Of a stretch of DNA of 64,000 nucleotides, positions 26,951 to 34,922 are shown piece after piece. The first letter of the stretch is position 1. Each line of letters begins with the position of its first letter. The stretch spans positions 310,001-374,000 of the forward strand of contig NZ_JAIQDG010000001.1 of the NCBI RefSeq assembly GCF_020037125.1, read 5' to 3'. The notes beneath the pieces were generated by a model, which was not told the DNA's origin, did no database searches, and saw only the letters and a list, made by a program, of their open reading frames with translations. This DNA comes from Myxococcus sp. RHSTA-1-4. GTDB lineage: Bacteria > Myxococcota > Myxococcia > Myxococcales > Myxococcaceae. The position numbers and the translations under genes were made by a program.

Positions 26951-27729
26951 TCGTTCTTCTCGGGCAGGCTGTTGCGGTTCAGATAGAAATTCGACTGCAT
27001 CCGCATGGTGTAGGTGGCGCGGATGGGCATGATGTAGACGCCCTGCGCGGCCGCGCCCTCGTAGGTCCCCTCCGAGGTGCTGGCGCCCGCGAACTTCCGC
27101 TTCGACGTCTTGTTCTGTTCCTCGGCGGTGACCTTGCCCATCATCAGGACGGACGGGATTTCCCGCCCCCGGGCGGACTGGTAGATGACCCAGTCCGCGA
27201 AGGGGATGATCATCCGGTAGTTGAAGGTCACCTGGATGCGCAGCTTGGTGCGCTGGCTCTGACGCCAGCCGTCCGGGCTGGTGTTCTTCGGGTCATCGAA
27301 GTCCAGCTCCGAGGCGTTCGAGCCGATGTCTTCCTTCGTGGGCCCGCAGACGGTGACCTCCGCGTACTTCAGGCCCACGCCCGGCATCTCGTTGCTCTGC
27401 AGCTCGTTCCACTTGGTGGCGAACTCCTGCGCGCTGCCGACGGGCCGGATGTACTCGATGCCGTCCGGGCCTCCCGCCCGGGTGCCCACCATGGGCAGCA
27501 GCACCGCGAGCGCGGCCTTCTCCATCTCCTCGACCTTGGCGTTGTGCAGAGAGCCGGCGCGCACGGCCTTGTAGGCCGCGTACTTCGTCAGCAAGCGCGC
27601 CTGGTGCATCAGCCCGAGCTGCAGGATGCCGAGGATGAGGAACACGAACAGCGGCAGGATGATGGCCGACTCCACCGCCGCCTGTCCGGATTGCGCCCCC
27701 GAGCGCATGTGGCTCCCCAGCCTGTTCAT
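26923..27729 (-). CDS. TadE-like pseudopilin protein
   Basis: 268 aa. MNRLGSHMRSGAQSG/QAAVES gives a TadE-type cleavage site with Glu at +5, followed by the helix AIILPLFVFLILGILQLGLM. The rest is an exported domain with three hydrophilic insertions and the segment YNYRMI-like FNYRMIIPFADWV. It is the first gene of the six-gene overlapping operon that runs to 23004. A structured stretch lies in the 5' region. Confidence 0.83.
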   Translation of the reverse strand: MNRLGSHMRSGAQSGQAAVESAIILPLFVFLILGILQLGLMHQARLLTKYAAYKAVRAGSLHNAKVEEMEKAALAVLLPMVGTRAGGPDGIEYIRPVGSAQEFATKWNELQSNEMPGVGLKYAEVTVCGPTKEDIGSNASELDFDDPKNTSPDGWRQSQRTKLRIQVTFNYRMIIPFADWVIYQSARGREIPSVLMMGKVTAEEQNKTSKRKFAGASTSEGTYEGAAAQGVYIMPIRATYTMRMQSNFYLNRNSLPEKNECVFPFSYE

Positions 27730-28187
27730 GCGCGGAAGGTTGCCGGGGTTTCAGGGGGCGAGCAATCCGCACATTGGCCGCGACACGGTGGCGCACGGAG
27801 GCGCCATTTCACTCCCCTCGCCTCAGAGGGTGAGAGCCCCACGGCGGACGTTGAAGTCTCGCTGAAAAACCAGCAAGGGAAGCGAATCTGTCTGAGACTT
27901 CCCTCAGGAAGCGGCTCCTGCGCACCCGAGTCTTTCCCAACGGCTGCGAAAATGGAATGCGCGCTCCACGGCCACGGAGCGGCGCGTGAAGGTCCGCTTC
28001 CAGCCCCGGTGAGCAGGCATGGCGCACGCTCGGCTGCCTGCCTGTCCTCTGTGTCCACTGCCGCCGCTCGGGCCGCGTGGGGTGTCCTCCAACAACACCC
28101 GCGCGCCATTCCCGCTGACCTGGGCACGGGCCCGGCCGCACCATGCGCTCCACACCCGGCCTGACGCCGGCTCGCGAGGGGGTCCTC
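27730..28187. other. Intergenic region between the Tad-like operon and wrbA
   Basis: 458 bp without a convincing gene. It is the divergent promoter region for the leftward Tad-like operon and rightward wrbA. It holds an inverted repeat (27853-27901) and two small hairpins (CGCTCC/GGAGCG at 27962-27981 and GGGTGT/ACACCC at 28080-28100). A short segment around 27855-27900 is AT-richer than its surroundings. No clear -35/-10 or -24/-12 promoter could be assigned. Confidence 0.6.
27853..27901. repeat. Inverted repeat in the Tad-like operon leader
   Basis: GAAGTCTC (27853-27860) and GAGACTTC (27894-27901) are perfect 8-bp arms. Directly inside the first arm is a second small hairpin GCTG-aaaaac-CAGC (27861-27874). 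It lies about 125-172 nt upstream of the first Tad-like gene and could fold in the leader RNA or bind a dimeric regulator. Confidence 0.45.
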
Positions 28188-28787
28188 ATGGTGAAGGTCG
28201 CGATCATCTACTACAGCGCGACGGGCACGACGTATCAGCTCGCCCGCGCCGTCGAGGAGGGCGCGAAGGCGGCCGGCGCCGAGGTGCGGCTGCGCAAGGT
28301 GCACGAGCTGGCTCCGGAGGAGGCCATCGCCTCCAACCAGGGCTGGGCGGCGCACCGCCTGCAGACGCAGCACGTCACGGAGGCGAGCAAGGACGACCTC
28401 GTCTGGGCGGACGCGTTCATCTTCGGCACGCCCACCCGCTTCGGCCTGCCCTCCGCCCAGCTCAAGCAGTTCATCGACACACAGGGGAAGCTGTGGGCCG
28501 CGGGGAAGCTGGCCGACAAGATTGTCTCCAGCTTCGCCACCACCGCGACGGCGCACGGCGGGCAGGAGACGACCATCGTGGCGCTGAACAACGTCTTCTA
28601 CCACTGGGGCGCCATCATCGTTCCGCCGGGATACCTGGACCCCATCCAGTACCAGTCCGGCAACCCCTACGGCACCTCGCACATCTCCAACAACGGCACG
28701 GTGCCACCGGGCGAGGTGCAGCTCGCCGCCGCGCGCTTCCAGGGCCGCCGCGTCGTGGAGGTGGCCGCGAGGTTCCTCCGGCCCTGA
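28188..28787 (+). CDS. wrbA: WrbA-type NAD(P)H:quinone oxidoreductase
   Basis: 199 aa, the usual WrbA length. Flavodoxin-like fold with the FMN phosphate loop YYSATGTTYQLA, the WrbA insert region, FGTPTRFGLPSAQLKQFID and SFATTATAHGGQETT. It performs two-electron reduction of quinones with FMN, limiting redox cycling. The ATG at 28188 has GAGGGGG just upstream, so the longer frame from 28143 is not needed. Confidence 0.93.
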   Translation: MVKVAIIYYSATGTTYQLARAVEEGAKAAGAEVRLRKVHELAPEEAIASNQGWAAHRLQTQHVTEASKDDLVWADAFIFGTPTRFGLPSAQLKQFIDTQGKLWAAGKLADKIVSSFATTATAHGGQETTIVALNNVFYHWGAIIVPPGYLDPIQYQSGNPYGTSHISNNGTVPPGEVQLAAARFQGRRVVEVAARFLRP

Positions 28788-28811
28788 AGCGCGCCGCTCA
28801 GCGCCGCTTCA
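28785..28811. terminator. Hairpin covering both stops of a convergent pair
   Basis: TGAAGCG (28785-28791, beginning with the wrbA stop) pairs with CGCTTCA (28805-28811). The stop of the leftward gene (TCA at 28798-28800) lies in the loop. It has no T tract. Confidence 0.45.
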
Positions 28812-30336
28812 CGATTTCCTGGATGAGCTCCACGTAGCGGCGGTTCTTCGGGTTCAGCTTGAAGGCCTTGCGGAAGGCGTCCTCCGCCAGCGGCCACTGG
28901 CCCTCGCCCTGGGCCACCTCGCCCAGAAAGGCCCAGCCCTCCTCCATGCCCGGCTCCTGCCGCACCACCTCCTGCAACTCCTGGAGCGCCAGCCGCCCGT
29001 GCGCGTCGGGCTTCATGAGGTAGCGCGCGAAGGCCCGGTGCGCCTGGTACAGCGGCTTCGGGTCGATGTCGCACGCGTATTCGAAGTACTCGAAGGCGCC
29101 CGCGAAGTTGCGCGCCTGCAGGCGCCGCTTCGCCTCCTCGAACTGCGTCGTCGCGTCCAGCAGGTCCGTGCGGATGCGGAACTGCTCCGCCGTGCTCGGC
29201 CGCGCCGTGCCGCGCTCCTTCTCGCGCTGCGCGGCCCGCCGCTTGCGCCAGAGCAGGTTCTGCTCCGCGTCCGACAGGGCGCCGAAGGCCTTCGCGTACG
29301 CCGCCAGCAGCGCCTCCGCCTTCTCCCGCAGCTCCGGCGTCTGGAAGCGCAGCGGTGAGTGCCGGTCCGCCAGAGCGAAGAACGCCTTGCGCAACGGCAC
29401 CGGCTGCACGTCCTCCGGCACCTCCAGCAGCGCGAAGGGGTCCTTGCTCCGGTGCGCGAGGAAGGCGCTCACCAGCGCGTTGCGAGCCGCCTCGTCCTCG
29501 TCCGCGAAGGGCGTGCCCTGGGGCTGCTGCGCCGCGGGCGCCGGCACGGGCGCGGGCACCGGAGCCGGGGTGGCCGGCGCCGCGGCGGCCAGCTTCGCCG
29601 CGCGCTCGTCCACGTCCTCCACGAAGCCGGCGACCTCCAGGAGACACAGCGCGTACAGCCGGCGCAGCACCGTCTCCGTGTCGAAGCCCGTGCGCTCCAT
29701 CAGCTCATTGAACGTGGGCCGCTGGCGCAGGGCCTGGAACAGGCGCGCGTCCTTCGACGACAGCTTCAGCCCGGCGTCCACGCCCGGCATCTGCCCGAAG
29801 CGGCGCTCGTCGGTGAAGGTGAAGTGCGTGGCCACGGCGTCGAAGGGCATCACGTTGGCCACGCCGGTGAGGATGAGCTGCGCGGTGTTCGTGCGCACGC
29901 TGGCGTCCGGGGAGTCCACGTCGGCGATGAGCCGGTACTTCGCGTCCGTCCACCGGAAGCAGTCCAGCAGCTTGTGCGCCAGGTTGGCCTGGAGCTGCTT
30001 GTAGAGGTCGAAGGGGCTGATGAGCCCCTTCTGGATGAGCAGCGCCCCCATCTGCAGGCCCGAGGACACGCTCTCCGCCAGCGCCTTCTGGTAGTCCGCC
30101 TCCGCCAGCCGCCCCTTCTCCACGAGGTACTTGCCCAGCGTCTCGTGCAGCAGGTTGGACTGGCACCCCACCGGCGAGCCGTCCTCGAAGACGATGCGCT
30201 TCTCACGCTGGCGCACCTTCAGCTCCAGCGTGCAGGTGCGCTCCTCCACCATCAGGGCATGCAGCAGCAGGGGAAAGGGCGTGTCGGCCAGCGTCCCTTC
30301 GCGTTGGCGGAGCACCTGCGACGGCGTGGGGAACAT
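28798..30336 (-). CDS. DUF4388 protein with J-like and TPR regions
   Basis: 512 aa. N-terminal DUF4388 (about 15-60, VEERTCTLELKVRQREKRI), then paired helices like the MshEN/T2SSE_N units (LGKYLVEKGRLAEADYQKAL, MGALLIQKGLISPFDLYKQL), a Pro/Ala linker at about 240-265, a DnaJ-like segment (DPFALLEVPEDVQPVPLRKA) whose HPD motif is replaced by RHSP, and C-terminal TPR-like repeats. Such proteins are common regulators in myxobacteria. It is the last gene of the HemW operon, 26 nt after the TPR gene. Confidence 0.85.
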   Translation of the reverse strand: MFPTPSQVLRQREGTLADTPFPLLLHALMVEERTCTLELKVRQREKRIVFEDGSPVGCQSNLLHETLGKYLVEKGRLAEADYQKALAESVSSGLQMGALLIQKGLISPFDLYKQLQANLAHKLLDCFRWTDAKYRLIADVDSPDASVRTNTAQLILTGVANVMPFDAVATHFTFTDERRFGQMPGVDAGLKLSSKDARLFQALRQRPTFNELMERTGFDTETVLRRLYALCLLEVAGFVEDVDERAAKLAAAAPATPAPVPAPVPAPAAQQPQGTPFADEDEAARNALVSAFLAHRSKDPFALLEVPEDVQPVPLRKAFFALADRHSPLRFQTPELREKAEALLAAYAKAFGALSDAEQNLLWRKRRAAQREKERGTARPSTAEQFRIRTDLLDATTQFEEAKRRLQARNFAGAFEYFEYACDIDPKPLYQAHRAFARYLMKPDAHGRLALQELQEVVRQEPGMEEGWAFLGEVAQGEGQWPLAEDAFRKAFKLNPKNRRYVELIQEIVKRR

Positions 30337-30362
30337 GCGGGGGAGCCTCGCTGCGATGGGGG

Positions 30363-31181
30363 CTACTCGTCCAGGTCCTCCTCCAGGCCCGCGGCCGAGG
30401 GCGGCTGCTGGGAGTAGCGGCCGTACCCGTTCGAGCGCGGGGTGAGGTCCATGCGACTCACCACCGCCCCGGCGGTGCCCAGCACCACCGCCAGCACCGC
30501 CGCGTACAACAGCGGCCGGCTGGGGCGCGCGCGCCACGCCCACTTGCGCTCACGGCGGCGCTGGAAGCGCGGCGCCACCACGTAGTCATTCCACGCCAGC
30601 TCGCGCATCCGCTTCGCCTCGTCCGCCCGCCCCGCCTTCGCCAGCGCCCGGGCCAGGAGGAACCGCCCCTCCACCGAGCCGTGCCGCACGGCGCAGAAGC
30701 GCTCCAGCGCCTCCACCGCGCCCTGCACGTCCCCGCGCTTCAGCCGGAAGCGGCCCCGCTCCAGGTGGATGGAGCCCTGCTTGAAGTCCGCGTCCAGCTT
30801 CTCCGCCTCGTCCAGCAGCAGCTCGCCGCGCTGCGCGTCCCCCGCCCCCAGGTAGGCCACGCCCAGCAGGTACAGCGTGTCCACGTCCTCGTCGCCCGCC
30901 TCCAGGTTGGGCTTGAGGATGTCCACCGCCTCCGCGTAGCGCTTCTGCGCCACGCGGATGTCCGCCAGCTCGTGCCGGGCCCGCCGCTCGTGCGGGTTGG
31001 TGAGGATGACGCCGGCCAGGAGCCCCGCGCGCTGGAAGCGCTTGATGAGCCGCACCGGGCTGGGCAACAGCTGCCACGTGAAGTGGTCCGCCACGAAGAC
31101 GAAGACCACCACCAGCCCGAGCGACAGCAGCGGGCTGCCGGTCAGCAGCGTCAGAAACATCCACAACATCCACTTGCTCAT
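30363..31181 (-). CDS. TPR membrane protein
   Basis: 272 aa. N-terminal hydrophobic helices (LWMFLTLLTGSPLLSLGLVVVFVFVADHF, given in part), TPR repeats at about 65-195 (ARHELADIRVAQKRYAEAVD, TLYLLGVAYLGAGDAQRGEL), and another membrane helix at about 222-242 (LLYAAVLAVVLGTAGAVV). It probably scaffolds a membrane complex. It sits between hemW and the DUF4388 gene with short gaps (34 and 26 nt), so all are likely one transcript. Confidence 0.85.
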   Translation of the reverse strand: MSKWMLWMFLTLLTGSPLLSLGLVVVFVFVADHFTWQLLPSPVRLIKRFQRAGLLAGVILTNPHERRARHELADIRVAQKRYAEAVDILKPNLEAGDEDVDTLYLLGVAYLGAGDAQRGELLLDEAEKLDADFKQGSIHLERGRFRLKRGDVQGAVEALERFCAVRHGSVEGRFLLARALAKAGRADEAKRMRELAWNDYVVAPRFQRRRERKWAWRARPSRPLLYAAVLAVVLGTAGAVVSRMDLTPRSNGYGRYSQQPPSAAGLEEDLDE

Positions 31182-31215
31182 TCGCCCCTCGAAGTCCTCT
31201 TCGCCGGCCCGCTCC

Positions 31216-32421
31216 CTACAGCAGCCGCGCGCACACGGCGCTGTGCACGTCCGCGCCCTTCTCCGTCAAGGCCAGCCGTCCGTCCCGCAGCGTGGCGAAG
31301 CCATGCTCCACCAGCCGGGCCACCTCCGCCCGCCGTGGCGCCACCGGCTGCCCGTACCGCTCGCACACCGCCTCCCAGTCCACCCCCGACACCAGCCTCA
31401 AGCCCATGGCCAGCCGCTCCGCGAACAGCTCCTCCGGCCCCAGCGCCTCGCGCTCGGCCTCCGGCAGCCGCCCCGCCTCCGCCTCCACCAGGTACTTCTC
31501 CGCGCTGCGCAGGTTGACGTACCGGTGCGGCTCGGGCTCCAGCAGCATGCCCGTGGCCCCCACGCCCAGCGCCAGGTACTCGCCCCCCGTCCAGTAGAGC
31601 GCGTTGTGCCGCGAGCCGTACCCCGGCCGCGCGTGGTTGGACACCTCGTAGCGGTGCAGCCCCGCCGCCCCGTACACCTCGCGCACCACCCGGGCCATGG
31701 CCACCACCTCTTCGTCCGGGGGCAGCTCCAGCTCGCCGCGCTTCAGCCGCTTCGACAGCGGCGTGTCCACCGCCAGCACGTCGCGCTCCACCGTCAGCGC
31801 GTACGTGGACAGGTGCTCCGGCGCCAGCGCCACCGCCCGGCGCGCGTCCGCCTCCACCAGCGCCACCGTCTGCCCGTGCACGCCATAGATGAAGTCCATG
31901 GCCACCACGGGGAAGCCCGCCCGCCGCGCCGCGTCCACCGCCCCCTCCACCATGGCCGCGTCGTGCGCGCGCCCCAGCGCCTTCAGCGTCTGGGGCTGGA
32001 AGGACTGCACCCCCAGCGACAGCCGGTTCACCCCCGCCGCCCGGTAGCCCGCGAAGCGCTCCGCGTCCGCGCGCTCCGGGTTGGCCTCCAGCGACACCTC
32101 CACGTTGGGCGCCACCAGCAGCCTCGCGGCGATTCCTTCCAGCACCCGCGCCACGTAGCGCGGGTGCCATAGCGAGGGCGTGCCGCCGCCCAGGAAGATG
32201 GACTCCAGGGGCTTGTGCCTCAGCGCCGGCAGGGCGGCCAGCCGGGCATCCAGCTCCGCCAGCACCGCGAGAGCGTAGCGCTCCTCCGGCACCCGCCGCG
32301 CCACCGCCACCGCGAAGTCGCAGTAGGGGCACTTCGCCAGGCAGTACGGGAAGTGCAGGTACAGCCCGAAGCGGGCCGCCTGCATCCCGGTGAGTGGGTC
32401 CACTGGCGCGTCGAAGGGCAT
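31216..32421 (-). CDS. hemW: HemW-like radical SAM heme chaperone
   Basis: 401 aa. Radical SAM Cys triad C27-x3-C31-x2-C34 in YCLAKCPYCDF, then FLGGGTPSLW (SAM binding), LGVQSFQPQTLKALGR and the C-terminal HemN_C region. It lacks the N-terminal extension of true oxygen-independent coproporphyrinogen oxidase, and the single Cys after the triad seen in HemN is replaced (CDF), consistent with HemW, which binds heme and inserts it into respiratory proteins. It is 13 nt after the coiled-coil gene. Confidence 0.93.
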   Translation of the reverse strand: MPFDAPVDPLTGMQAARFGLYLHFPYCLAKCPYCDFAVAVARRVPEERYALAVLAELDARLAALPALRHKPLESIFLGGGTPSLWHPRYVARVLEGIAARLLVAPNVEVSLEANPERADAERFAGYRAAGVNRLSLGVQSFQPQTLKALGRAHDAAMVEGAVDAARRAGFPVVAMDFIYGVHGQTVALVEADARRAVALAPEHLSTYALTVERDVLAVDTPLSKRLKRGELELPPDEEVVAMARVVREVYGAAGLHRYEVSNHARPGYGSRHNALYWTGGEYLALGVGATGMLLEPEPHRYVNLRSAEKYLVEAEAGRLPEAEREALGPEELFAERLAMGLRLVSGVDWEAVCERYGQPVAPRRAEVARLVEHGFATLRDGRLALTEKGADVHSAVCARLL

Positions 32422-32434
32422 GAGGGGGAAACCT

Positions 32435-34747
32435 CTACTTCTTGCCCTTCAATTGCGCCTCCAGCCGGGCAATCTTCGCCTTGTAACCGGCCGCGTTCTC
32501 GAGCGCCGTCTCGGCCGCCACCAGCTTCCGCTTCAGGTTGGCCAGGTCCGCCTTGAGGCTCTCGCGCTCCGCCTCCCAGTCGGACGGGGCCCCCGGGGCC
32601 GCCGCCCCGGCGAGCTTCTCCTCCAGCGCCTTCCGGGCCTCCTGCTCGGCCTTCAGCGAGGCCTCCACCTGGGCCAGCCTCGCCTCCGCCTCCGCGCGCG
32701 CCGCGCCCGCCTGCGTCGCCTTCGCTTCCGCCTCCGCCCGGGCCTGTCCGGCCTGCGCGAGCTTCGCCTCCGCCTCCGCGCGGGCCGCCTCCAGCTTGCC
32801 GGCCGCCGCCGTCTGGGACCTGGCCGTCTGGAGCGCGCCCTCCAGCAGCTTCACCTGCTGCTGCAGGCGCTCCGCCTTGTCCGCCTCCGCGCGCGTCGCC
32901 TCCAGCTCCTCCTGGAGCTCCACGAGCTTCACCCCGAGCTCCGCCACCTGCGCCTCGGCGCCGCCCTGCCCCTCCGCCAGCGCGTCCACGCGCGCCTCGA
33001 CCTCGGCCGCCTTCACCCGCGCGTCCGCGAGCTCGGCCTCCGCCGCCTCGCGCCGCACCCGCTCCAGCGAGACCTCCTCCCGCGCCTGCGCCAGGGCCCC
33101 TTGCAGGCGCGCCAGCTCCGCCTCGCGCTGCGCGGACGCGGTCTCCAGCATGGACACGCGCGCGGCCAGTCCCACGCGCTCCGCGTCCTTGGTGGCCACC
33201 TTCATCTCCGTGGCGGCGAGCTGCTTCTTCAGCTCCTCGTGCTGGGCCTGGGCCGCCTCCACGGCCCCGGTCAGCTCCGTCACCTTCGCCTCGGCCTGGT
33301 GCACCGCCTCGCCCAGCGCCGCCGCGTCCTGCTCCATCCGGTCCCGCAGGGACACCTGTTCGACTTCGGCCGCCTCCAGCGCCTCCTTCAGCGCCGCCAC
33401 CTCGCCCTCGGCCACCTGGGCGCGCTCGCTGGCCTGGGAGAGTCCCTCCTCCAGGGCCTGCGCCCGCTCCGCGGCCTTGGAGGCCTCCGCCTCCACCTTC
33501 GCGTTCGCCCGCGCCAGCTCCGCGGTGCGCGCCTCCAGCGCCTGGCGCAGCGCGGGCAGCTCCGCCGCCTCGGCCGTGCGCGCGGTGAGCGCCGCCCGCA
33601 GGCCGATGATTTCGGCGTCCTTCAGCGCCAGCGCCTTCTCCAGCTCCGCCACCTGCCCTTGCAGGGTGCGCAGCCCGTCCTCCACCACGGAGAGCTGCTT
33701 GCGCGCCTCGTCCCGCTCCGACTCCAGCGTGCGCGCCCGGGCCTGCGCCTCCTCCAGCGAGCTCTTGGACCACTCGCTCTCGCTCTCCAGCGCGCTCAGC
33801 CCGCCCTGGGCCTCCGCCAGGGCCGCCTCGAGCTGCGCGGTGCGCAGGGCCAGCGAGTCCTTCTCCGCCGTGGCCGCCTCCAGCTCGCCCCCCAGCCGCT
33901 CCACGTCGGCGATGGCCTGCTGGTACTGCTCCTGCACCGCCTCCAGCGCGCCCTGGGACTCGGACTTCTCCGCGGCCAGCTCCGCCACGCGGTCCTGCGC
34001 CAGCGACAGCGCCTCCTTGGCGCCCACCAGCTCCTCGGCCACCGAGCCCCGCGACTCGCGCTCCGCCTGGAGCTCCGCGGTGAGGCGCGGCACCTCCGAC
34101 TCCACCTCCGCCAGCGCGCGCGACAAATCCTTGCGCTCGGCCTCCGCCTCGGCCAGCTCCGCCTGCAGCGAAGCCACCTTCGCCTCGGCCCGTGTCGCCC
34201 GCTCCTCCGCGCGCGCCAGCGCCTCCGTGGCCTGGGCCAGCTTCGCCGGCGCGTCCTTCACCGCGGCGAGCTGCGCCTTTGCCTCCGCGGCCTCCTTGCG
34301 CGCCAGCGTCAGCGCCTGCTTCGCGCCGTTCAGCTCCCCGTCCCGCTCCGCGTACAGGGTGCGGGCGCGGGCCAGCGTCTCCGTCTTCTGGCGGACGACG
34401 GCCCGGAAGTACTCCAGCTTCTCCTCCGGGGAGCCCCCCATGGGCATCCGGATTTCCGGCGGCTCACCGAAGGGGTCATTGCCCGGCACCCGCACGGCCC
34501 GTGCCGCGGGGGCCGCACCCGTGGGCGCGGTCGCGGACGCGGGGGCCGCTGGAGAAGCGGGCGCCCCCGTCCCGGCCGGCGTGGCGGCCGAGGGGGCGGC
34601 CGGACGACGGGGCGGCAGCGGCGGCGGTGCAGCGGGTGGTGGGGCCGCGGGCGGGGCCTTGGGCAGGGGCCTGGGGGGTGACTCTTCCAGGTCCAGGCTG
34701 TCGCGCAGGTCCGCGAGCGGATCCACCTCTTCCGGAGGTGACGGCAT
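32435..34747 (-). CDS. Large coiled-coil protein
   Basis: 770 aa. An acidic start, a Pro/Ala-rich low-complexity stretch (about 25-85), a short conserved-looking motif DPFGEPPEIRMPMGGSPEEK (about 90-110), and then more than 600 residues of Ala/Glu/Leu heptads forming an unbroken coiled coil that ends in LEAQLKGKK. No head domain is present, unlike FrzS/AglZ. It may serve as a cytoskeletal or polar scaffold. It heads the leftward operon with hemW, the TPR gene and the DUF4388 gene. Low-complexity composition limits homology calls. Confidence 0.85.
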   Translation of the reverse strand: MPSPPEEVDPLADLRDSLDLEESPPRPLPKAPPAAPPPAAPPPLPPRRPAAPSAATPAGTGAPASPAAPASATAPTGAAPAARAVRVPGNDPFGEPPEIRMPMGGSPEEKLEYFRAVVRQKTETLARARTLYAERDGELNGAKQALTLARKEAAEAKAQLAAVKDAPAKLAQATEALARAEERATRAEAKVASLQAELAEAEAERKDLSRALAEVESEVPRLTAELQAERESRGSVAEELVGAKEALSLAQDRVAELAAEKSESQGALEAVQEQYQQAIADVERLGGELEAATAEKDSLALRTAQLEAALAEAQGGLSALESESEWSKSSLEEAQARARTLESERDEARKQLSVVEDGLRTLQGQVAELEKALALKDAEIIGLRAALTARTAEAAELPALRQALEARTAELARANAKVEAEASKAAERAQALEEGLSQASERAQVAEGEVAALKEALEAAEVEQVSLRDRMEQDAAALGEAVHQAEAKVTELTGAVEAAQAQHEELKKQLAATEMKVATKDAERVGLAARVSMLETASAQREAELARLQGALAQAREEVSLERVRREAAEAELADARVKAAEVEARVDALAEGQGGAEAQVAELGVKLVELQEELEATRAEADKAERLQQQVKLLEGALQTARSQTAAAGKLEAARAEAEAKLAQAGQARAEAEAKATQAGAARAEAEARLAQVEASLKAEQEARKALEEKLAGAAAPGAPSDWEAERESLKADLANLKRKLVAAETALENAAGYKAKIARLEAQLKGKK

Positions 34748-34922
34748 GGGCGGGCGCAGGTTACCCCCCGGACGCGCGCATCACCAGGGACGCGTGGAGG
34801 GACCGGGCAGGGCAGCCTCAAGGTCCGCTCGACGTGGGGGCACCCGGGCGTTAGCCAGTGGGGGAAACATCACACCTTGTCTTGCCGACCCGCAGGGGCG
34901 GTGACAGCTTCGGGCGTTCCAT

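Noticed and set aside
27730-27960. Possible c-di-GMP riboswitch in the Tad-like operon leader
   Set aside because: The expected conserved GEMM sequences (GCAAA, tetraloop receptor) were not found on either strand.
27809-28207. 132-codon frame in the wrbA/Tad gap
   Set aside because: No good ribosome site, irregular composition, and it overlaps the promoter and start of wrbA.
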